A stretch of 64,000 bases of DNA from Parabacteroides bouchesdurhonensis (GTDB taxonomy: Bacteria > Bacteroidota > Bacteroidia > Bacteroidales > Tannerellaceae): positions 1,288,218-1,352,217 of the forward strand of contig NZ_LT896588.1 in the NCBI RefSeq assembly GCF_900186615.1. The letters run 5' to 3'. Both the position numbers and the translations under genes were made by a program. Under the pieces are notes generated by a model. The model had not been told where the DNA came from and did no database searches. It saw only the letters and a list, made by a program, of their open reading frames with translations. Position 1 is the stretch's first letter, and every line of letters begins with the position of its first letter. This document shows, piece after piece, positions 1 to 8,853 of the stretch.

Positions 1-331
1 GCCATTACTTCTACAAACCGGCAATCCGTCGGAAGGACGCAGCTTATTCTGGAATTGTCCGAATATATGGGGACCTACAGGGCCAGGTATCGGGGCAACC
101 TGCTCTATTCGCAAAGGTGACTGGAAACTGGTTTATTACTATGAAACCGGCAATAAAGAACTATTCAATATTAAAGAAGATATTGGCGAAAAACATAATC
201 AGGCAGCCAATAAGCGGAAACTGGTAAAGAAATTGTCAAAAGAATTAGGAAGTTTCTTACGTAAAGCCAACGGACAACGCCCTTCCTTTAAAGCAACAGG
301 TCTACCTTGCCCCTGGCCTGACGAAATATAA
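1..331 (+). CDS. Sulfatase, C-terminal fragment (5' end outside window)
   Basis: An open frame starting at base 2 runs 109 codons to TAA at 329-331. It reads like the end of an arylsulfatase A-type enzyme: a segment with SLFWNCPNIWGPTGPG, then a stretch with RKGDWKLVYYY and ELFNIKEDIGEKHN. In this family that region is the C-terminal subdomain, where a strand carrying K-x-D-W-K-L is followed by 'LYDL..D..E..N'. The catalytic formylglycine motif (CxPSR) would lie upstream of the window and cannot be seen. Such sulfatases hydrolyse sulfate esters, often on host glycans, and are usually secreted; that is family knowledge only. The frame ends just before a long inverted repeat at 342-403 that separates it from the convergent rubrerythrin gene. 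Confidence 0.8.
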   Translation, partial: PLLLQTGNPSEGRSLFWNCPNIWGPTGPGIGATCSIRKGDWKLVYYYETGNKELFNIKEDIGEKHNQAANKRKLVKKLSKELGSFLRKANGQRPSFKATGLPCPWPDEI

Positions 332-341
332 TATAAAACAG

Positions 342-403
342 AAAAGATCCCGATCATTTTGGAAAACCATCGGGATGATTTTATAAAATGATCGGGATCT
401 TTT
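342..403. terminator. 19-bp perfect inverted repeat; likely bidirectional terminator
   Basis: Arms at 342-360 and 385-403 are perfect 19-base inverted repeats beginning AAAAGATCCCGATCATTTT. They are flanked by A- and T-runs and sit between the convergent sulfatase and rubrerythrin genes, which fits a bidirectional terminator. The loop (368-386) contains CATCGGGATGATTTT, a word found again in another palindrome at 25907-25964, so this may also belong to a small repeat family. Confidence 0.7.
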
Positions 404-417
404 TACAATAGAGAAAA

Positions 418-996
418 TTAATAATTCTGTTTCATCGGCTCGAAATATGCCTGTGGATGTAAACAAGCCGGGCATTTCTGAGGGGCTTTCTTTGCCTCAA
501 TAACAAAACCACAGTTACGGCATTGCCAGAAAATAGCTTCGTCTTTTTCAAAGACTTTTCCATCCTGAACGTTTGACAATAATTTACGATAACGTCTTTC
601 GTGTTCTGCTTCCACTTTTGCAATCATACGGAAAGCAACAGCTATTTCTTGGAAACCTTCTTCTTCTGCAACTTTTGCAAATTCAGGATACAACTCCGCC
701 CATTCTTCATTTTCACCGGCAGCAGCAGCAGCCAGGTTTTCAGCTGTAGTAGCAATTACACCGGCAGGATAAGAAGCAGTAATCTCTACCATGCCTCCTT
801 CAAGGAATTTAAAGAAACGCTTTGCATGTTCTTTTTCCTGTTCAGCTGTTTCCATAAATACACCTGCAATTTGTTCATAGCCTTCTTTTTTAGCTACGCT
901 TGCAAAAAATGTGTAACGACTTCTTGCCTGTGATTCTCCGGCAAATGACTTTAATAAATTCTGTTCTGTACGTGTACCTTTAATACTCTTTTCCAT
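418..996 (-). CDS. rbr: Rubrerythrin
   Basis: Non-haem iron peroxidase that reduces hydrogen peroxide in the cytoplasm of anaerobes. The 192-residue product, starting [18 protein letters not shown], is the usual family length. The N-terminal four-helix ferritin-like domain carries the expected glutamates ([21 protein letters not shown] and EAEHERRY segments). The C-terminal rubredoxin-like domain has two CxxC pairs (CRNCG and CPACL). An upstream in-frame ATG at 1089 would add 31 residues with no family match. It would also lie upstream of the TAnnTTTG box at 1053-1060, so I prefer the start at 996. The gene is monocistronic, with its own promoter and the terminator at 342-403. Confidence 0.95.
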   Translation of the reverse strand: MEKSIKGTRTEQNLLKSFAGESQARSRYTFFASVAKKEGYEQIAGVFMETAEQEKEHAKRFFKFLEGGMVEITASYPAGVIATTAENLAAAAAGENEEWAELYPEFAKVAEEEGFQEIAVAFRMIAKVEAEHERRYRKLLSNVQDGKVFEKDEAIFWQCRNCGFVIEAKKAPQKCPACLHPQAYFEPMKQNY

Positions 997-1052
997 AATA
1001 CTAATATATGTAGTGAATTGTAAACAAATAACGACCCTATTTATTAACAAGT

Positions 1053-1060
1053 CAAAAATA
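1053..1060 (-). promoter_or_regulatory. -7 box of rbr promoter
   Basis: On the minus strand this reads TATTTTTG, matching the Bacteroidota -7 form TAnnTTTG. It lies 57 bases before the chosen ATG of rbr. I see no clear -33 TTTG. Confidence 0.5.
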
Positions 1061-1131
1061 CATATAGTTTTCCAACAACACAATTTCAATTGTTAAATAT
1101 TTTCTATCAGAATATAAATAAAATTTATACT

Positions 1132-1139
1132 TATCTTTG
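1132..1139 (+). promoter_or_regulatory. -7 box of SulP transporter promoter
   Basis: TATCTTTG matches TAnnTTTG, 34 bases before the ATG at 1174. The AT-rich leader includes AGGATAAAAGG, a possible weak ribosome binding site. Confidence 0.55.
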
Positions 1140-1173
1140 CAAAATTATTTAGTCTAGTAGGATAAAAGGTAAA

Positions 1174-2847
1174 ATGAACAGCAAACTCGATTTTCAGCCT
1201 AAACTTTTAACTGCGCTGAGAAATTATTCAAAAGAAAAGTTTACGTCAGATCTGATGGCGGGTATCATTGTCGGTATCGTAGCTCTTCCTCTCGCAATTG
1301 CTTTTGGTATAGCATCCGGTGTCAGTCCGGAAAAAGGATTGATTACAGCAATAATCGGAGGATTCATTGTTTCTTTACTAGGAGGCAGCAACGTACAGAT
1401 AGGTGGTCCTACTGGAGCATTTATTGTTATTGTATATGGTATTATTCAAAACTTCGGAATAGAAGGGCTTGCCATTGCAACGGTTATTGCCGGTATCTTA
1501 TTGATAGTGATGGGGGCACTCAGGCTAGGCACTGTTATAAAGTTCATTCCTTATCCCATTGTTGTCGGATTTACCAGTGGAATTGCTTTAACTATTTTCA
1601 CCACACAGATGAAAGATTTATTCGGTCTGACGATAGAGAAAGTACCTGCTGATTTCATTTCCAAATGGATCGCTTATTTTGACGCGTTTAATACAATAAA
1701 CCTTTGGTCGTTACTGATTGGTATAATTAGTATCATTATCATAGCTTTTACTCCCCGGTTTTCAAAAAAAATACCCGGTTCATTAATTGCTATTATCATA
1801 ATGACCATCATTGTTTATGTAATGCGTAATCATTTAGGCATTAGCGGTATAGAAACGATTGGAGACCGGTTTACAATCAATGCATCACTGCCTCAACCTG
1901 CGCCTATTACTTTTAACATGGAAACTATCAACTTGCTGCTCCCCTCTGCATTTACTATCGCCATATTAGGAGCTATCGAATCTTTACTGTCCGCTACGGT
2001 GGCCGACGGTGTTACAGGAGATAAACACAACTCTAATACAGAATTGATTGCTCAAGGTGCCGCAAACATCATTGTTCCCATTTTCGGAGGTATTCCCGTA
2101 ACCGGTGCTATTGCACGTACCATGACGAATATTAACAATGGCGGACGGACACCGGTAGCCGGTATTATCCATGCTGTTGTATTATTATTGATATTATTGT
2201 TCTTAGGTCCGCTAACCAAACATATTCCGATGGCTTGTCTGGCCGGTGTGTTAATTATCGTATCATACAATATGAGTGAATGGCGTACATTCCGTTCATT
2301 GATGAAGAATCCCAAAAGTGACGTATCCGTATTATTAGTTACTTTTCTGTTAACTGTAGTTTTCGATTTAACGATTGCCATAGAGATAGGTTTGCTAATC
2401 GCCATGTTTTTATTCATGCACCGTGTAGCGGAAACGACACATATCTCAGTTACCACCGACCATATAGATCTTTCGGATGAAAGTGAGATACCTCACGACA
2501 AAGAAGTACTCATATTACCTAAAGGAGTAGAAGTCTATGAAATAGACGGCCCGTATTTCTTTGGAGTAGCCAACAAGTTCGATAGTATAATGAAAAGTAT
2601 GGGCGATAAACCCAATGTACGTATTATACGTATGCGTAAAGTCCCGTTTATGGATTCAACCGGCTTACATAATCTGGAAAGTTTGTTACGTCTATCACAG
2701 GCCGAAAATATTCATGTGATACTGTCCGGTGTGAACGAACAAGTACGTAAAGTTCTTATACAGTCGGGCTTTAATAAAAAAATCGGAGCGGAAAATATTT
2801 GCAGCAATATTAATGAAGCTATTGAAAAAGCAAAGGAGGTCTCTTAA
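1174..2847 (+). CDS. SulP-family anion transporter with STAS domain
   Basis: Inner-membrane secondary transporter of the SLC26/SulP family, moving anions such as sulfate or bicarbonate; the substrate cannot be told from sequence. The 557 residues have the expected order: a short cytoplasmic N-terminus, about a dozen hydrophobic segments (residues ~25-420) including the SulP stretch with GGPTGAFIVIVYG, then a soluble STAS domain (~440-550) with the phospho-acceptor-like DSTGLHNLESL. The length is complete for the family. The gene stands alone between promoter 1132-1139 and terminator 2832-2858, which it shares with the convergent xusC. Confidence 0.9.
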   Translation: MNSKLDFQPKLLTALRNYSKEKFTSDLMAGIIVGIVALPLAIAFGIASGVSPEKGLITAIIGGFIVSLLGGSNVQIGGPTGAFIVIVYGIIQNFGIEGLAIATVIAGILLIVMGALRLGTVIKFIPYPIVVGFTSGIALTIFTTQMKDLFGLTIEKVPADFISKWIAYFDAFNTINLWSLLIGIISIIIIAFTPRFSKKIPGSLIAIIIMTIIVYVMRNHLGISGIETIGDRFTINASLPQPAPITFNMETINLLLPSAFTIAILGAIESLLSATVADGVTGDKHNSNTELIAQGAANIIVPIFGGIPVTGAIARTMTNINNGGRTPVAGIIHAVVLLLILLFLGPLTKHIPMACLAGVLIIVSYNMSEWRTFRSLMKNPKSDVSVLLVTFLLTVVFDLTIAIEIGLLIAMFLFMHRVAETTHISVTTDHIDLSDESEIPHDKEVLILPKGVEVYEIDGPYFFGVANKFDSIMKSMGDKPNVRIIRMRKVPFMDSTGLHNLESLLRLSQAENIHVILSGVNEQVRKVLIQSGFNKKIGAENICSNINEAIEKAKEVS

Positions 2848-2858
2848 AGACCTCCTTT
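2832..2858. terminator. Bidirectional terminator between SulP gene and xusC
   Basis: An 11-base perfect stem, AAAGGAGGTCT (2832-2842) with AGACCTCCTTT (2848-2858), has a 5-base loop that includes part of the SulP stop codon. It is followed by TATTTAATTTTT on the + strand. xusC ends at 2861, so both convergent transcripts could use it. Confidence 0.8.
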
Positions 2859-2860
2859 AT

Positions 2861-4012
2861 TTAATTTTTCCTCTTATTCCAGGACCTTTTAATCCATAAA
2901 TAATATCCGGTCAAAGGTAATGTCGCACCGAATAAGGTAACTAAAAAGGTAATTATCCGGGTAAACATGCCACCCCAGTTGCCTACATGTACAGAATATA
3001 TCCATCCGCGTATTTTACCAGAAGTATCTGCGTCTTCATAAAGTTTTATGTCGGTGATTTCTCCGTTTCCGGGATTAAATGTATAACTGTCGGCAGCACG
3101 TTGATTTCCATATCTGTCGAAAGAGACTTTTGCCGACCCGTTGCTAACAGTAATTTGCTTATAATCCGGATTCTGTTGGCTTAATACATCATACACACTT
3201 TGCCAACTTGCAAATATGTTCTGAGGTTTATCCGCCCGTTCTCCTTTTCCATTTAACTTTCCTTCTCCACGTTTTTGTTCGGTTTTTGCCTCCTGTTGTT
3301 GTCCGCCATGTTGAGGTTGCTGTTGCATCTCCACACCGAATACTTTATAAAAAGCCGATCTGTACCAAGAGAAAGACCAGGTCAGTCCTGTTAACGATAA
3401 AACAAGTAGAACAACAATCGCATATATTCCACCAGCCACATGCAAATCGTACCAAAACCTTCTCCAACCCTTATTCATTACAATTTTCAGCCGGTTCTTC
3501 AGTGCTTTAGCCGAACGCGGAATCCATATTATAGCTCCTGTTATAAGGATAAATACAAATAATAAAGTACTGACACCCACTATCATCTTTCCCCAGAAAA
3601 CACCTCCATCCGGCTTCATACTATCCAATAGCCAACGATGTGTGCGAAACATAAACATAAAAAAAGCCGCACGTTCATTTTTTCCTTTTATCTCGCCCGT
3701 ATATTGATCTACATAGATAGAAGCACGACGAGGTTTAGATAAACTAACCTGATAGGCCCTATCCGGATCGGAAGAAACACTGACTCCTGTAACCGATACA
3801 CTATCCGGAAGAATAACAGTCACTTTTTCTACCAGTTGGCCAATAGGCAAAGGCGTTGCTTCTACCTTCTTCACATAATACAAGTCATGCCGGCATAACT
3901 CCATTACTTCATCTTCAAATACCAAAGCAGCTCCGGAAAAGCAAATTATGGAAATGATCAATCCAAAAGGAACGGACAACCAAAGATGTATCTTGCGAAA
4001 AATCTTTTTCAT
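2861..4012 (-). CDS. xusC: PepSY-type inner-membrane protein, XusC
   Basis: A 383-residue PepSY-associated transmembrane protein. It has an N-terminal hydrophobic helix (~10-33), a periplasmic PepSY-like region (~50-120), further membrane helices (~140-165, ~190-215 and ~345-370) and a second periplasmic part (~260-330). In Bacteroides thetaiotaomicron the homologous gene is the third of the xusABC xenosiderophore operon, and PepSY-TM proteins are thought to act in reductive iron release; the assignment here is by domain and gene order. A Gln/His-rich low-complexity linker (residues ~230-250, with [11 protein letters not shown]) is conspicuous. The start overlaps the end of xusB by four bases (4009-4012), showing translational coupling. 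Confidence 0.8.
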   Translation of the reverse strand: MKKIFRKIHLWLSVPFGLIISIICFSGAALVFEDEVMELCRHDLYYVKKVEATPLPIGQLVEKVTVILPDSVSVTGVSVSSDPDRAYQVSLSKPRRASIYVDQYTGEIKGKNERAAFFMFMFRTHRWLLDSMKPDGGVFWGKMIVGVSTLLFVFILITGAIIWIPRSAKALKNRLKIVMNKGWRRFWYDLHVAGGIYAIVVLLVLSLTGLTWSFSWYRSAFYKVFGVEMQQQPQHGGQQQEAKTEQKRGEGKLNGKGERADKPQNIFASWQSVYDVLSQQNPDYKQITVSNGSAKVSFDRYGNQRAADSYTFNPGNGEITDIKLYEDADTSGKIRGWIYSVHVGNWGGMFTRIITFLVTLFGATLPLTGYYLWIKRSWNKRKN

Positions 4013-5394
4013 ATGCTTTTTAGCTTTCCTACTCCTGTAATCTGGTCGGATTCAACAGTGATACCTTTAGTTGCCATCGCTGTTTTCGGATCAATACGAT
4101 AGATAGCAGGTTGACTTCCATCGGTAGTTGTTACAGGTATATAAGCAATACCATCTTCTGTATACGGAGTATTTCCGAAACCGGAAATAATATCTGTAGA
4201 AGGCATTCCCGTTATATAAGTAAGTTTCTTATCTTCACCTTTGTAGATAGCTAATTGATTAGCGGTAAAACCTGTTTCGGTCAATGGCCTGTCATACATC
4301 AACAGCATGAAATAATCTTCCGTAATATGCCAGCAACGCACAAAAGCCTTACCATTTGTCTGTTCTTCCAAATTGCAATAATAATCTGAATCAAAATCTT
4401 CAGTACCGGCTTTAATACGTACAACACCAGCAGGTAAACTCGTTTTCTGAACATCGGCAGTCATCGTCTTTGCATAACTTGGTGAGAAAACATATACATC
4501 CCCGTTATCTGCCGCCCAAATTGTCTGGTAGTATTGAGAACGATTACGTCCACAGGCATAACTGATTTTATCTGTTTTAATTAACTTCGGATTTGTAAAT
4601 TTCTCGTTGCCATAGATAGCAATCCAAGCTTCGTCAGGATATTGCGTCCATTGCAACTCACCTTTTTCGTAAGCACCACTACCACTGCCACCAGACTCTT
4701 GTTTTACCAATTCCGGATATTTTACATAGCGACCACCTTCTGCCTTCACCCCATATTTGCTTAATCCCATTGGAATAGCGGCAGAATAAATTTTATTATT
4801 GACCTGCAAAATACCGGCTAGTGTAACAAATTCGCCATTACCCAGATAGTTCTCCGACATAATCACATCACTGTTTGTAGTAAAACTTTCATTAACCACA
4901 TCCAGATAAGACAGAAGAAATCCTTTAGGCAAATAGCCGTTTTCATCGGAATACTGTTCGCCCAGATCACCGGTAGAAGAAGTAATAATATAGTTATTGT
5001 AGATACCATAAGACGTGAATCGTTTAATTTCATACGTATTATCACGTTCTTCCACTTTCCCTTTTGCATTCAGAACATACGAAGAAGTTATGCCTGCATT
5101 CCCCTGGTTATACACCAAACGATACAAATACTTATCTCCATAGAAAATCCATTGAGTTCCGCTTTCCGTTACTGTACCGTTATTTTTCGCAGATACAGTA
5201 CCTTCATTCAGCTTATCGGCAGTTAGTAAAGAATTGGCATCACCAACTGAAGCTGCGATAACATAGCTAGATAAGGCACTATCGTCTCCACCATTATCAC
5301 CACCTCCGCCATTAGGAACATCATCATCGCAGGAAGTTGTCAAACCCATACACAGGATAGCAGCTAAGCTCCAGTTTAAACAGTTCTTTTTCAT
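4009..5394 (-). CDS. xusB: DUF4374 lipoprotein, siderophore-binding XusB
   Basis: A 461-residue lipoprotein. The signal peptide [20 protein letters not shown] ends in a lipobox with Cys22 followed by DDD, a Bacteroidota surface-export-type acidic stretch. The mature part matches the DUF4374 family. Its B. thetaiotaomicron member, XusB, is a surface lipoprotein that binds ferric enterobactin-type xenosiderophores and hands them to XusA (established knowledge). Repeated W/Y-rich strands fit a beta-propeller. The gene sits between xusA (51 bases upstream) and xusC (4-base overlap), as in the known operon. Confidence 0.85.
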   Translation of the reverse strand: MKKNCLNWSLAAILCMGLTTSCDDDVPNGGGGDNGGDDSALSSYVIAASVGDANSLLTADKLNEGTVSAKNNGTVTESGTQWIFYGDKYLYRLVYNQGNAGITSSYVLNAKGKVEERDNTYEIKRFTSYGIYNNYIITSSTGDLGEQYSDENGYLPKGFLLSYLDVVNESFTTNSDVIMSENYLGNGEFVTLAGILQVNNKIYSAAIPMGLSKYGVKAEGGRYVKYPELVKQESGGSGSGAYEKGELQWTQYPDEAWIAIYGNEKFTNPKLIKTDKISYACGRNRSQYYQTIWAADNGDVYVFSPSYAKTMTADVQKTSLPAGVVRIKAGTEDFDSDYYCNLEEQTNGKAFVRCWHITEDYFMLLMYDRPLTETGFTANQLAIYKGEDKKLTYITGMPSTDIISGFGNTPYTEDGIAYIPVTTTDGSQPAIYRIDPKTAMATKGITVESDQITGVGKLKSI

Positions 5395-5445
5395 ATTAAA
5401 ATCGATTTAAAATAATAATTGTTTTTATTTATATTTGAGGAGAAA

Positions 5446-7827
5446 TCATTTGCCTCCGAAATAAACTCTCACTTTACCATAGAAAGCTCTACCGGCTTTC
5501 TGCAAACTAAAATTGTCATACAACTTTTCATTTGTCAAATTCCTGCATTCAAAGGATATGTTATAACGTCCGTTCTGCATACCGTACGAGAAAGTCAGGT
5601 TATGTGAGAATTGCGTAGGCACTACAAATTCAGATTCACTGCCGATTACTTCCGAATAAAGCGGGAAACTATGCATATACAAGTTATCATAAGTAACAGT
5701 CAGCATATTACTCTTCTTTCCCAGATTTCGCCAATAGAAAGTGATGTCCGAATTAGCAAATTGATAAGGCAGGTTCGGCATACGCGCGCCATACGTCAGG
5801 CTTTCCTGATTTGTTCCACTGCTAACGGTCTTTACATTGTCACGTACATTCATTTGCGTGAAACTCCCTCCTATGCTTATCCAGTTGGCAAAACCATAAC
5901 GAGCCGAGATATTATACCCTTTAGTCAACACTTTGCCGTGGTTCACATAAGTCGCCCCATATTTACCACCACTCAGATCAGAGATATTACGCTGAATATA
6001 ATCTTTTGTATTACGATAGATTATACCGCCTTCCACATATACGGAGTGCTTACCGAACATCTCGTTATAGCTCAAATTGACATTTATATTATCACTATTC
6101 TCAGGCTTCAAAGCTATATCTCCGGTTTCAAGGTCCTCATCACCAAACATTTCTTCGTTAGTTGGCAAACGATAAGCCTTTTCATAAGACAATTTTGCCT
6201 GCAGGCTTTTCATGATAAAATAAGTTCCTGCCGCACCATATCCCATAGCACTGACGGAATTAGTAGTACGTATATATGTATCCTGAGCGGTACTTGAAGC
6301 AACAGGCCCTGCTATAAATTGATTATAATATTTACCGAACACCGATACATTCCAATGCTCCATCGGCATCAGGCGATAAGAAAGGCCACTGATATTTTTA
6401 CGGGTTTCTTTAGGTATAGCATTTGCTTCGGAATCTTCATTCAGGAGTGACTTGTTAGAACGGTGAAAGGCATTTATCACATGGTTAAAAGTGAACATAT
6501 GCGCTTTACCGATACGATAATTAGCCGTCAACGTTCCATTCCAGTTATTATTATCCGAACGGGTATTCTGATACGACTGCTCTCCGGGCATTTTAAGAGG
6601 ACGCATTTCACCGCGCCAGTTGAACTCATAAGAAGATGTATCAACATTATTCATTATATTCTTATTATAATTAGCAGTCAACGCTACATCCAATCCCTTT
6701 GTAAACAAATCTCTTTTACGGTAATCCAACGATGGCATAAGAGAATAACCTTTGCGGTATTTTCCACCAAATACAACTTCCTGCCGTACTCCGGTTTGTA
6801 TATCCTTATACATATTCGACCACGTAAAACCAAACATCAAACGATCCGCCCATTTCTTATCTACAAAGCCTATTTTTCCAACAACAGCTTCATTATGATA
6901 TTTATCATGAAAACGTTTTACATGCTCTATCTTTTTCTTATTAATTGCTCCCGTCGCAAAGTCTTTTACAGGAGTATCCACATAATAATCATTATCCGAA
7001 TAGTTTTGGAACGCATTTACTTCATAAGTAAAGCCGCTCCGGAATGTTTGTCCGAAATTGACATAAGATTTGTGAGTATTGAACGATCCAAAAGAATAAG
7101 AAGCATCCAGAAACCATCTTTTCTGATTCTTTTTGGTAATAATATTAATAACTCCGCCGATAGCATCCGTCCCGAAACCAACAGGAACAACTCCTTTATA
7201 TACCTCGATACGTTCAGCATAATTGACCGGAATATTATTCAGACCAAACGAACTGCCTACACCTTCCTGCGGTACACCATCAATAAATATTTTAATATGC
7301 TTTCCGGTAAAACCATCCATCATCAACTGCATATCCGAACCTACCCCGCCCGATTCACGTATCTTCATACCCGGAGCTTGCGCTAATGCTTCGCTCAGGT
7401 TTTGCGTAGAGTTTTGTAAAGCTTTCGTATCGAGGGCAACAGCATTGAAAGCAGAACGTTTTAACCGGCTAATTCCGTTGGAAACTACTACCACCTCATC
7501 CAGTTCCGTAGCTTTAGATTCAATCACCACATTCACTTTTGTCCTTTGACCCTGAATTAATGTTACCGGTTTCTCTACCGTTTCATAACCGATAGCCGAA
7601 ACGACCAGCGTATATTTACCTGCCGGAGCATGAAGATGATAAAGACCCTGTTCGTTTGTAGTACTTCCATAAGTAGTACCCTTTAAATATACAGTTACAA
7701 AATCCATACTCTCCTTTTCCTTCGATACTACTCTGCCGGATAACATCGTTGTATGTTGCGCCCATAAAGACAAAGCCCCTACTATAAAAAGGAATGTCAA
7801 ACCAATTCTTGTCAAATATCTTTTCAC
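5446..7827 (-). CDS. xusA: TonB-dependent siderophore receptor, XusA
   Basis: Outer-membrane TonB-dependent receptor, 793 residues. It has a signal peptide (1-23, ending SLWAQ), a carboxypeptidase-regulatory-like beta domain (~28-108), a plug domain (~115-235, with LNNIPVNYAERIEVYKGVVP and IGGVINIITKK), and a 22-strand barrel ending in an aromatic-rich terminus (YGKVRVYFGGK). The gene order XusA-XusB-XusC matches the xenosiderophore operon of gut Bacteroides. No SusD-like partner is present, so this is not a glycan locus. Translation starts with GTG at 7825-7827. Iron control is likely from family knowledge, but I saw only a weak Fur-like half site near 7835-7850. Confidence 0.88.
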   Translation of the reverse strand: MKRYLTRIGLTFLFIVGALSLWAQHTTMLSGRVVSKEKESMDFVTVYLKGTTYGSTTNEQGLYHLHAPAGKYTLVVSAIGYETVEKPVTLIQGQRTKVNVVIESKATELDEVVVVSNGISRLKRSAFNAVALDTKALQNSTQNLSEALAQAPGMKIRESGGVGSDMQLMMDGFTGKHIKIFIDGVPQEGVGSSFGLNNIPVNYAERIEVYKGVVPVGFGTDAIGGVINIITKKNQKRWFLDASYSFGSFNTHKSYVNFGQTFRSGFTYEVNAFQNYSDNDYYVDTPVKDFATGAINKKKIEHVKRFHDKYHNEAVVGKIGFVDKKWADRLMFGFTWSNMYKDIQTGVRQEVVFGGKYRKGYSLMPSLDYRKRDLFTKGLDVALTANYNKNIMNNVDTSSYEFNWRGEMRPLKMPGEQSYQNTRSDNNNWNGTLTANYRIGKAHMFTFNHVINAFHRSNKSLLNEDSEANAIPKETRKNISGLSYRLMPMEHWNVSVFGKYYNQFIAGPVASSTAQDTYIRTTNSVSAMGYGAAGTYFIMKSLQAKLSYEKAYRLPTNEEMFGDEDLETGDIALKPENSDNINVNLSYNEMFGKHSVYVEGGIIYRNTKDYIQRNISDLSGGKYGATYVNHGKVLTKGYNISARYGFANWISIGGSFTQMNVRDNVKTVSSGTNQESLTYGARMPNLPYQFANSDITFYWRNLGKKSNMLTVTYDNLYMHSFPLYSEVIGSESEFVVPTQFSHNLTFSYGMQNGRYNISFECRNLTNEKLYDNFSLQKAGRAFYGKVRVYFGGK

Positions 7828-7881
7828 CTTATTACCTATAAATCATTATTGTATTGAGAAGGCAAAGGTCTACAAAAAGAA

Positions 7882-7922
7882 AAGGGGAAACAATCACCTT
7901 TTTTAGGTAATCGTTTCCCCTT
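7882..7922 (-). terminator. Stem-loop upstream of xusA; terminator or attenuator
   Basis: AAGGGGAAAC (7882-7891) pairs with GTTTCCCCTT (7913-7922), and ACCT/AGGT pairs extend the stem inward. On the minus strand the stem is followed by a T-rich run (TTCTTTTTG), the form of a rho-independent terminator. It could end transcription of the small barrel gene at 8032-8487. If xusA transcripts begin upstream, it could act as a leader attenuator. Confidence 0.65.
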
Positions 7923-7965
7923 GTTTTACAGTATATACCTTTTATACAATCACTCTTTTTAGGTA
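7891..7965. repeat. Imperfect 19-bp direct repeat upstream of xusA
   Basis: Copies at 7891-7909 and 7947-7965 both read CAATCAC, two pyrimidines, a T-run, then TAGGTA, with two mismatches. The copies start 56 bases apart. The first lies inside the stem-loop; the second lies free, 120 bases before the xusA start. They might bind a regulator, or the second copy might be a remnant of a duplicated terminator. Confidence 0.5.
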
Positions 7966-8031
7966 TTCTGCCATTTATTCATACTATTCTGCTTGCAACA
8001 GAATACTTTCTAAATAATAACTATATATATA

Positions 8032-8487
8032 CTACAAAGAAAATCTATATCCGATTGATGCTCCCAACTGTGTATTTTTATCAGTTATGCAATTCTGAAA
8101 AACAGCTATTCCTACAAACACTTTCTTTATATCTATTCCTGCTTCGGCTGAAACGCCCAATCTTCCTAATGAAGCAATACCCAAATAAGGACCAGCATTC
8201 AGCCTTATTTTTGTGACTTCACTAACCGGAAGACGAAAGGATGCATACACAGGGATGTTAAATCCCATATCCCATTTAGAGGTATTCCTTTTCCAATAGT
8301 CCCCGCTATACAATAATACACCCGGTTGAATAAAAAATTTATCCGTAACCTTAAATCCCAACAATGCACCGGTCTGTAATCCCCATTTATGCGAACAGGA
8401 CAATCCTATTCGAGGTTCTAATTCCACAGCCTTTACTAACTGGATAGATAAAATAGCCAGTAAGATTAATAACGTTTTTATCATCAT
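8032..8487 (-). CDS. Small outer-membrane beta-barrel protein, unknown role
   Basis: A 151-residue protein with a signal peptide (MMIKTLLILLAILSIQLVKA) followed by alternating hydrophobic/polar strands (for example GLQTGALLGFKVTDKFFIQP and ASIGYRFSL). It ends in an aromatic residue pattern typical of eight-stranded OmpX/PorT-like barrels. I do not recognise a specific family. It is transcribed alone on the minus strand upstream of xusA, with the terminator-like stem-loop at 7882-7922 between them. A link to iron uptake is possible only by position. Confidence 0.65.
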   Translation of the reverse strand: MMIKTLLILLAILSIQLVKAVELEPRIGLSCSHKWGLQTGALLGFKVTDKFFIQPGVLLYSGDYWKRNTSKWDMGFNIPVYASFRLPVSEVTKIRLNAGPYLGIASLGRLGVSAEAGIDIKKVFVGIAVFQNCITDKNTQLGASIGYRFSL

Positions 8488-8616
8488 TATTTGTTTAATA
8501 TATGTTTTTTATTAAACGGCTATACATAAATCTTATTGTCTTTTCATCATTACATGATAAAAATAATAAAAGGACTTACTAAATATTAACCCCATCCTTC
8601 CTACCTTTTATATAAA

Positions 8617-8705
8617 AGATCCCGTCATTTTATTCTTTTGAGCCTGGTCAAAATTGATTTCTAGCCAGGTCAAAAGAATAAATATTCAGGAACTTTTTAC
8701 TAGAT
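8617..8705. repeat. Palindromic repeat element, two 22-bp tandem units
   Basis: Two tandem 22-base units (8640-8661 and 8662-8683) share the core [A/T]GCC[T/A]GGTCAAAA. They are framed by 13-base inverted arms, TTTATTCTTTTGA (8629-8641) and its complement (8670-8682), and by AAAAGATCCCG to the left and GGAACTTTTTACTAGATAG to the right. A four-unit relative with matching flanks lies at 47192-47324. Confidence 0.75.
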
Positions 8706-8776
8706 AGTGCTGTGTTTAAAACTTAATTCCGGTATGTTTTTTGTTTATTACGGACTTATTTAGAAAAAAATTCATG

Positions 8777-8784
8777 TATCTTTG
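8777..8784 (+). promoter_or_regulatory. -7 box of secreted protease promoter
   Basis: TATCTTTG, 69 bases before the ATG at 8854, fits TAnnTTTG. The leader contains no obvious terminator. Confidence 0.5.
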
Positions 8785-8853
8785 ATTTCTGTTCATAAAC
8801 CCTATTACAATAAGTCAACCTGGTTAGGTTTGATTTGATACAGTTATAACAAG

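Larger units (their letters stand above)
8488..8853. other. Divergent intergenic region with palindromic repeat
   Basis: This 366-base gap between the barrel gene (-) and the protease gene (+) holds a two-unit 22-bp repeat element (8617-8705, listed separately) and a TATCTTTG -7 box at 8777-8784. I see no coding frame in it. Confidence 0.6.

Noticed and set aside
418..1089. 31-residue N-terminal extension of rubrerythrin
   Set aside because: The extra residues do not match the family and their start lies upstream of the likely promoter box at 1053-1060.
5611..7549. Long open frames on the + strand opposite xusA
   Set aside because: They are antisense to a clear TonB receptor, lack domain features, and are explained by codon use of the real gene.
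5446..7827. xusA locus considered as a SusC/SusD glycan utilisation locus
   Set aside because: No SusD-like gene follows. The partners are DUF4374 and PepSY proteins, which match the siderophore locus.
7833..7855. Possible Fur box before xusA
   Set aside because: Only about half of the 19-base dyad is recognisable and it lies very near the start codon; not enough to claim.
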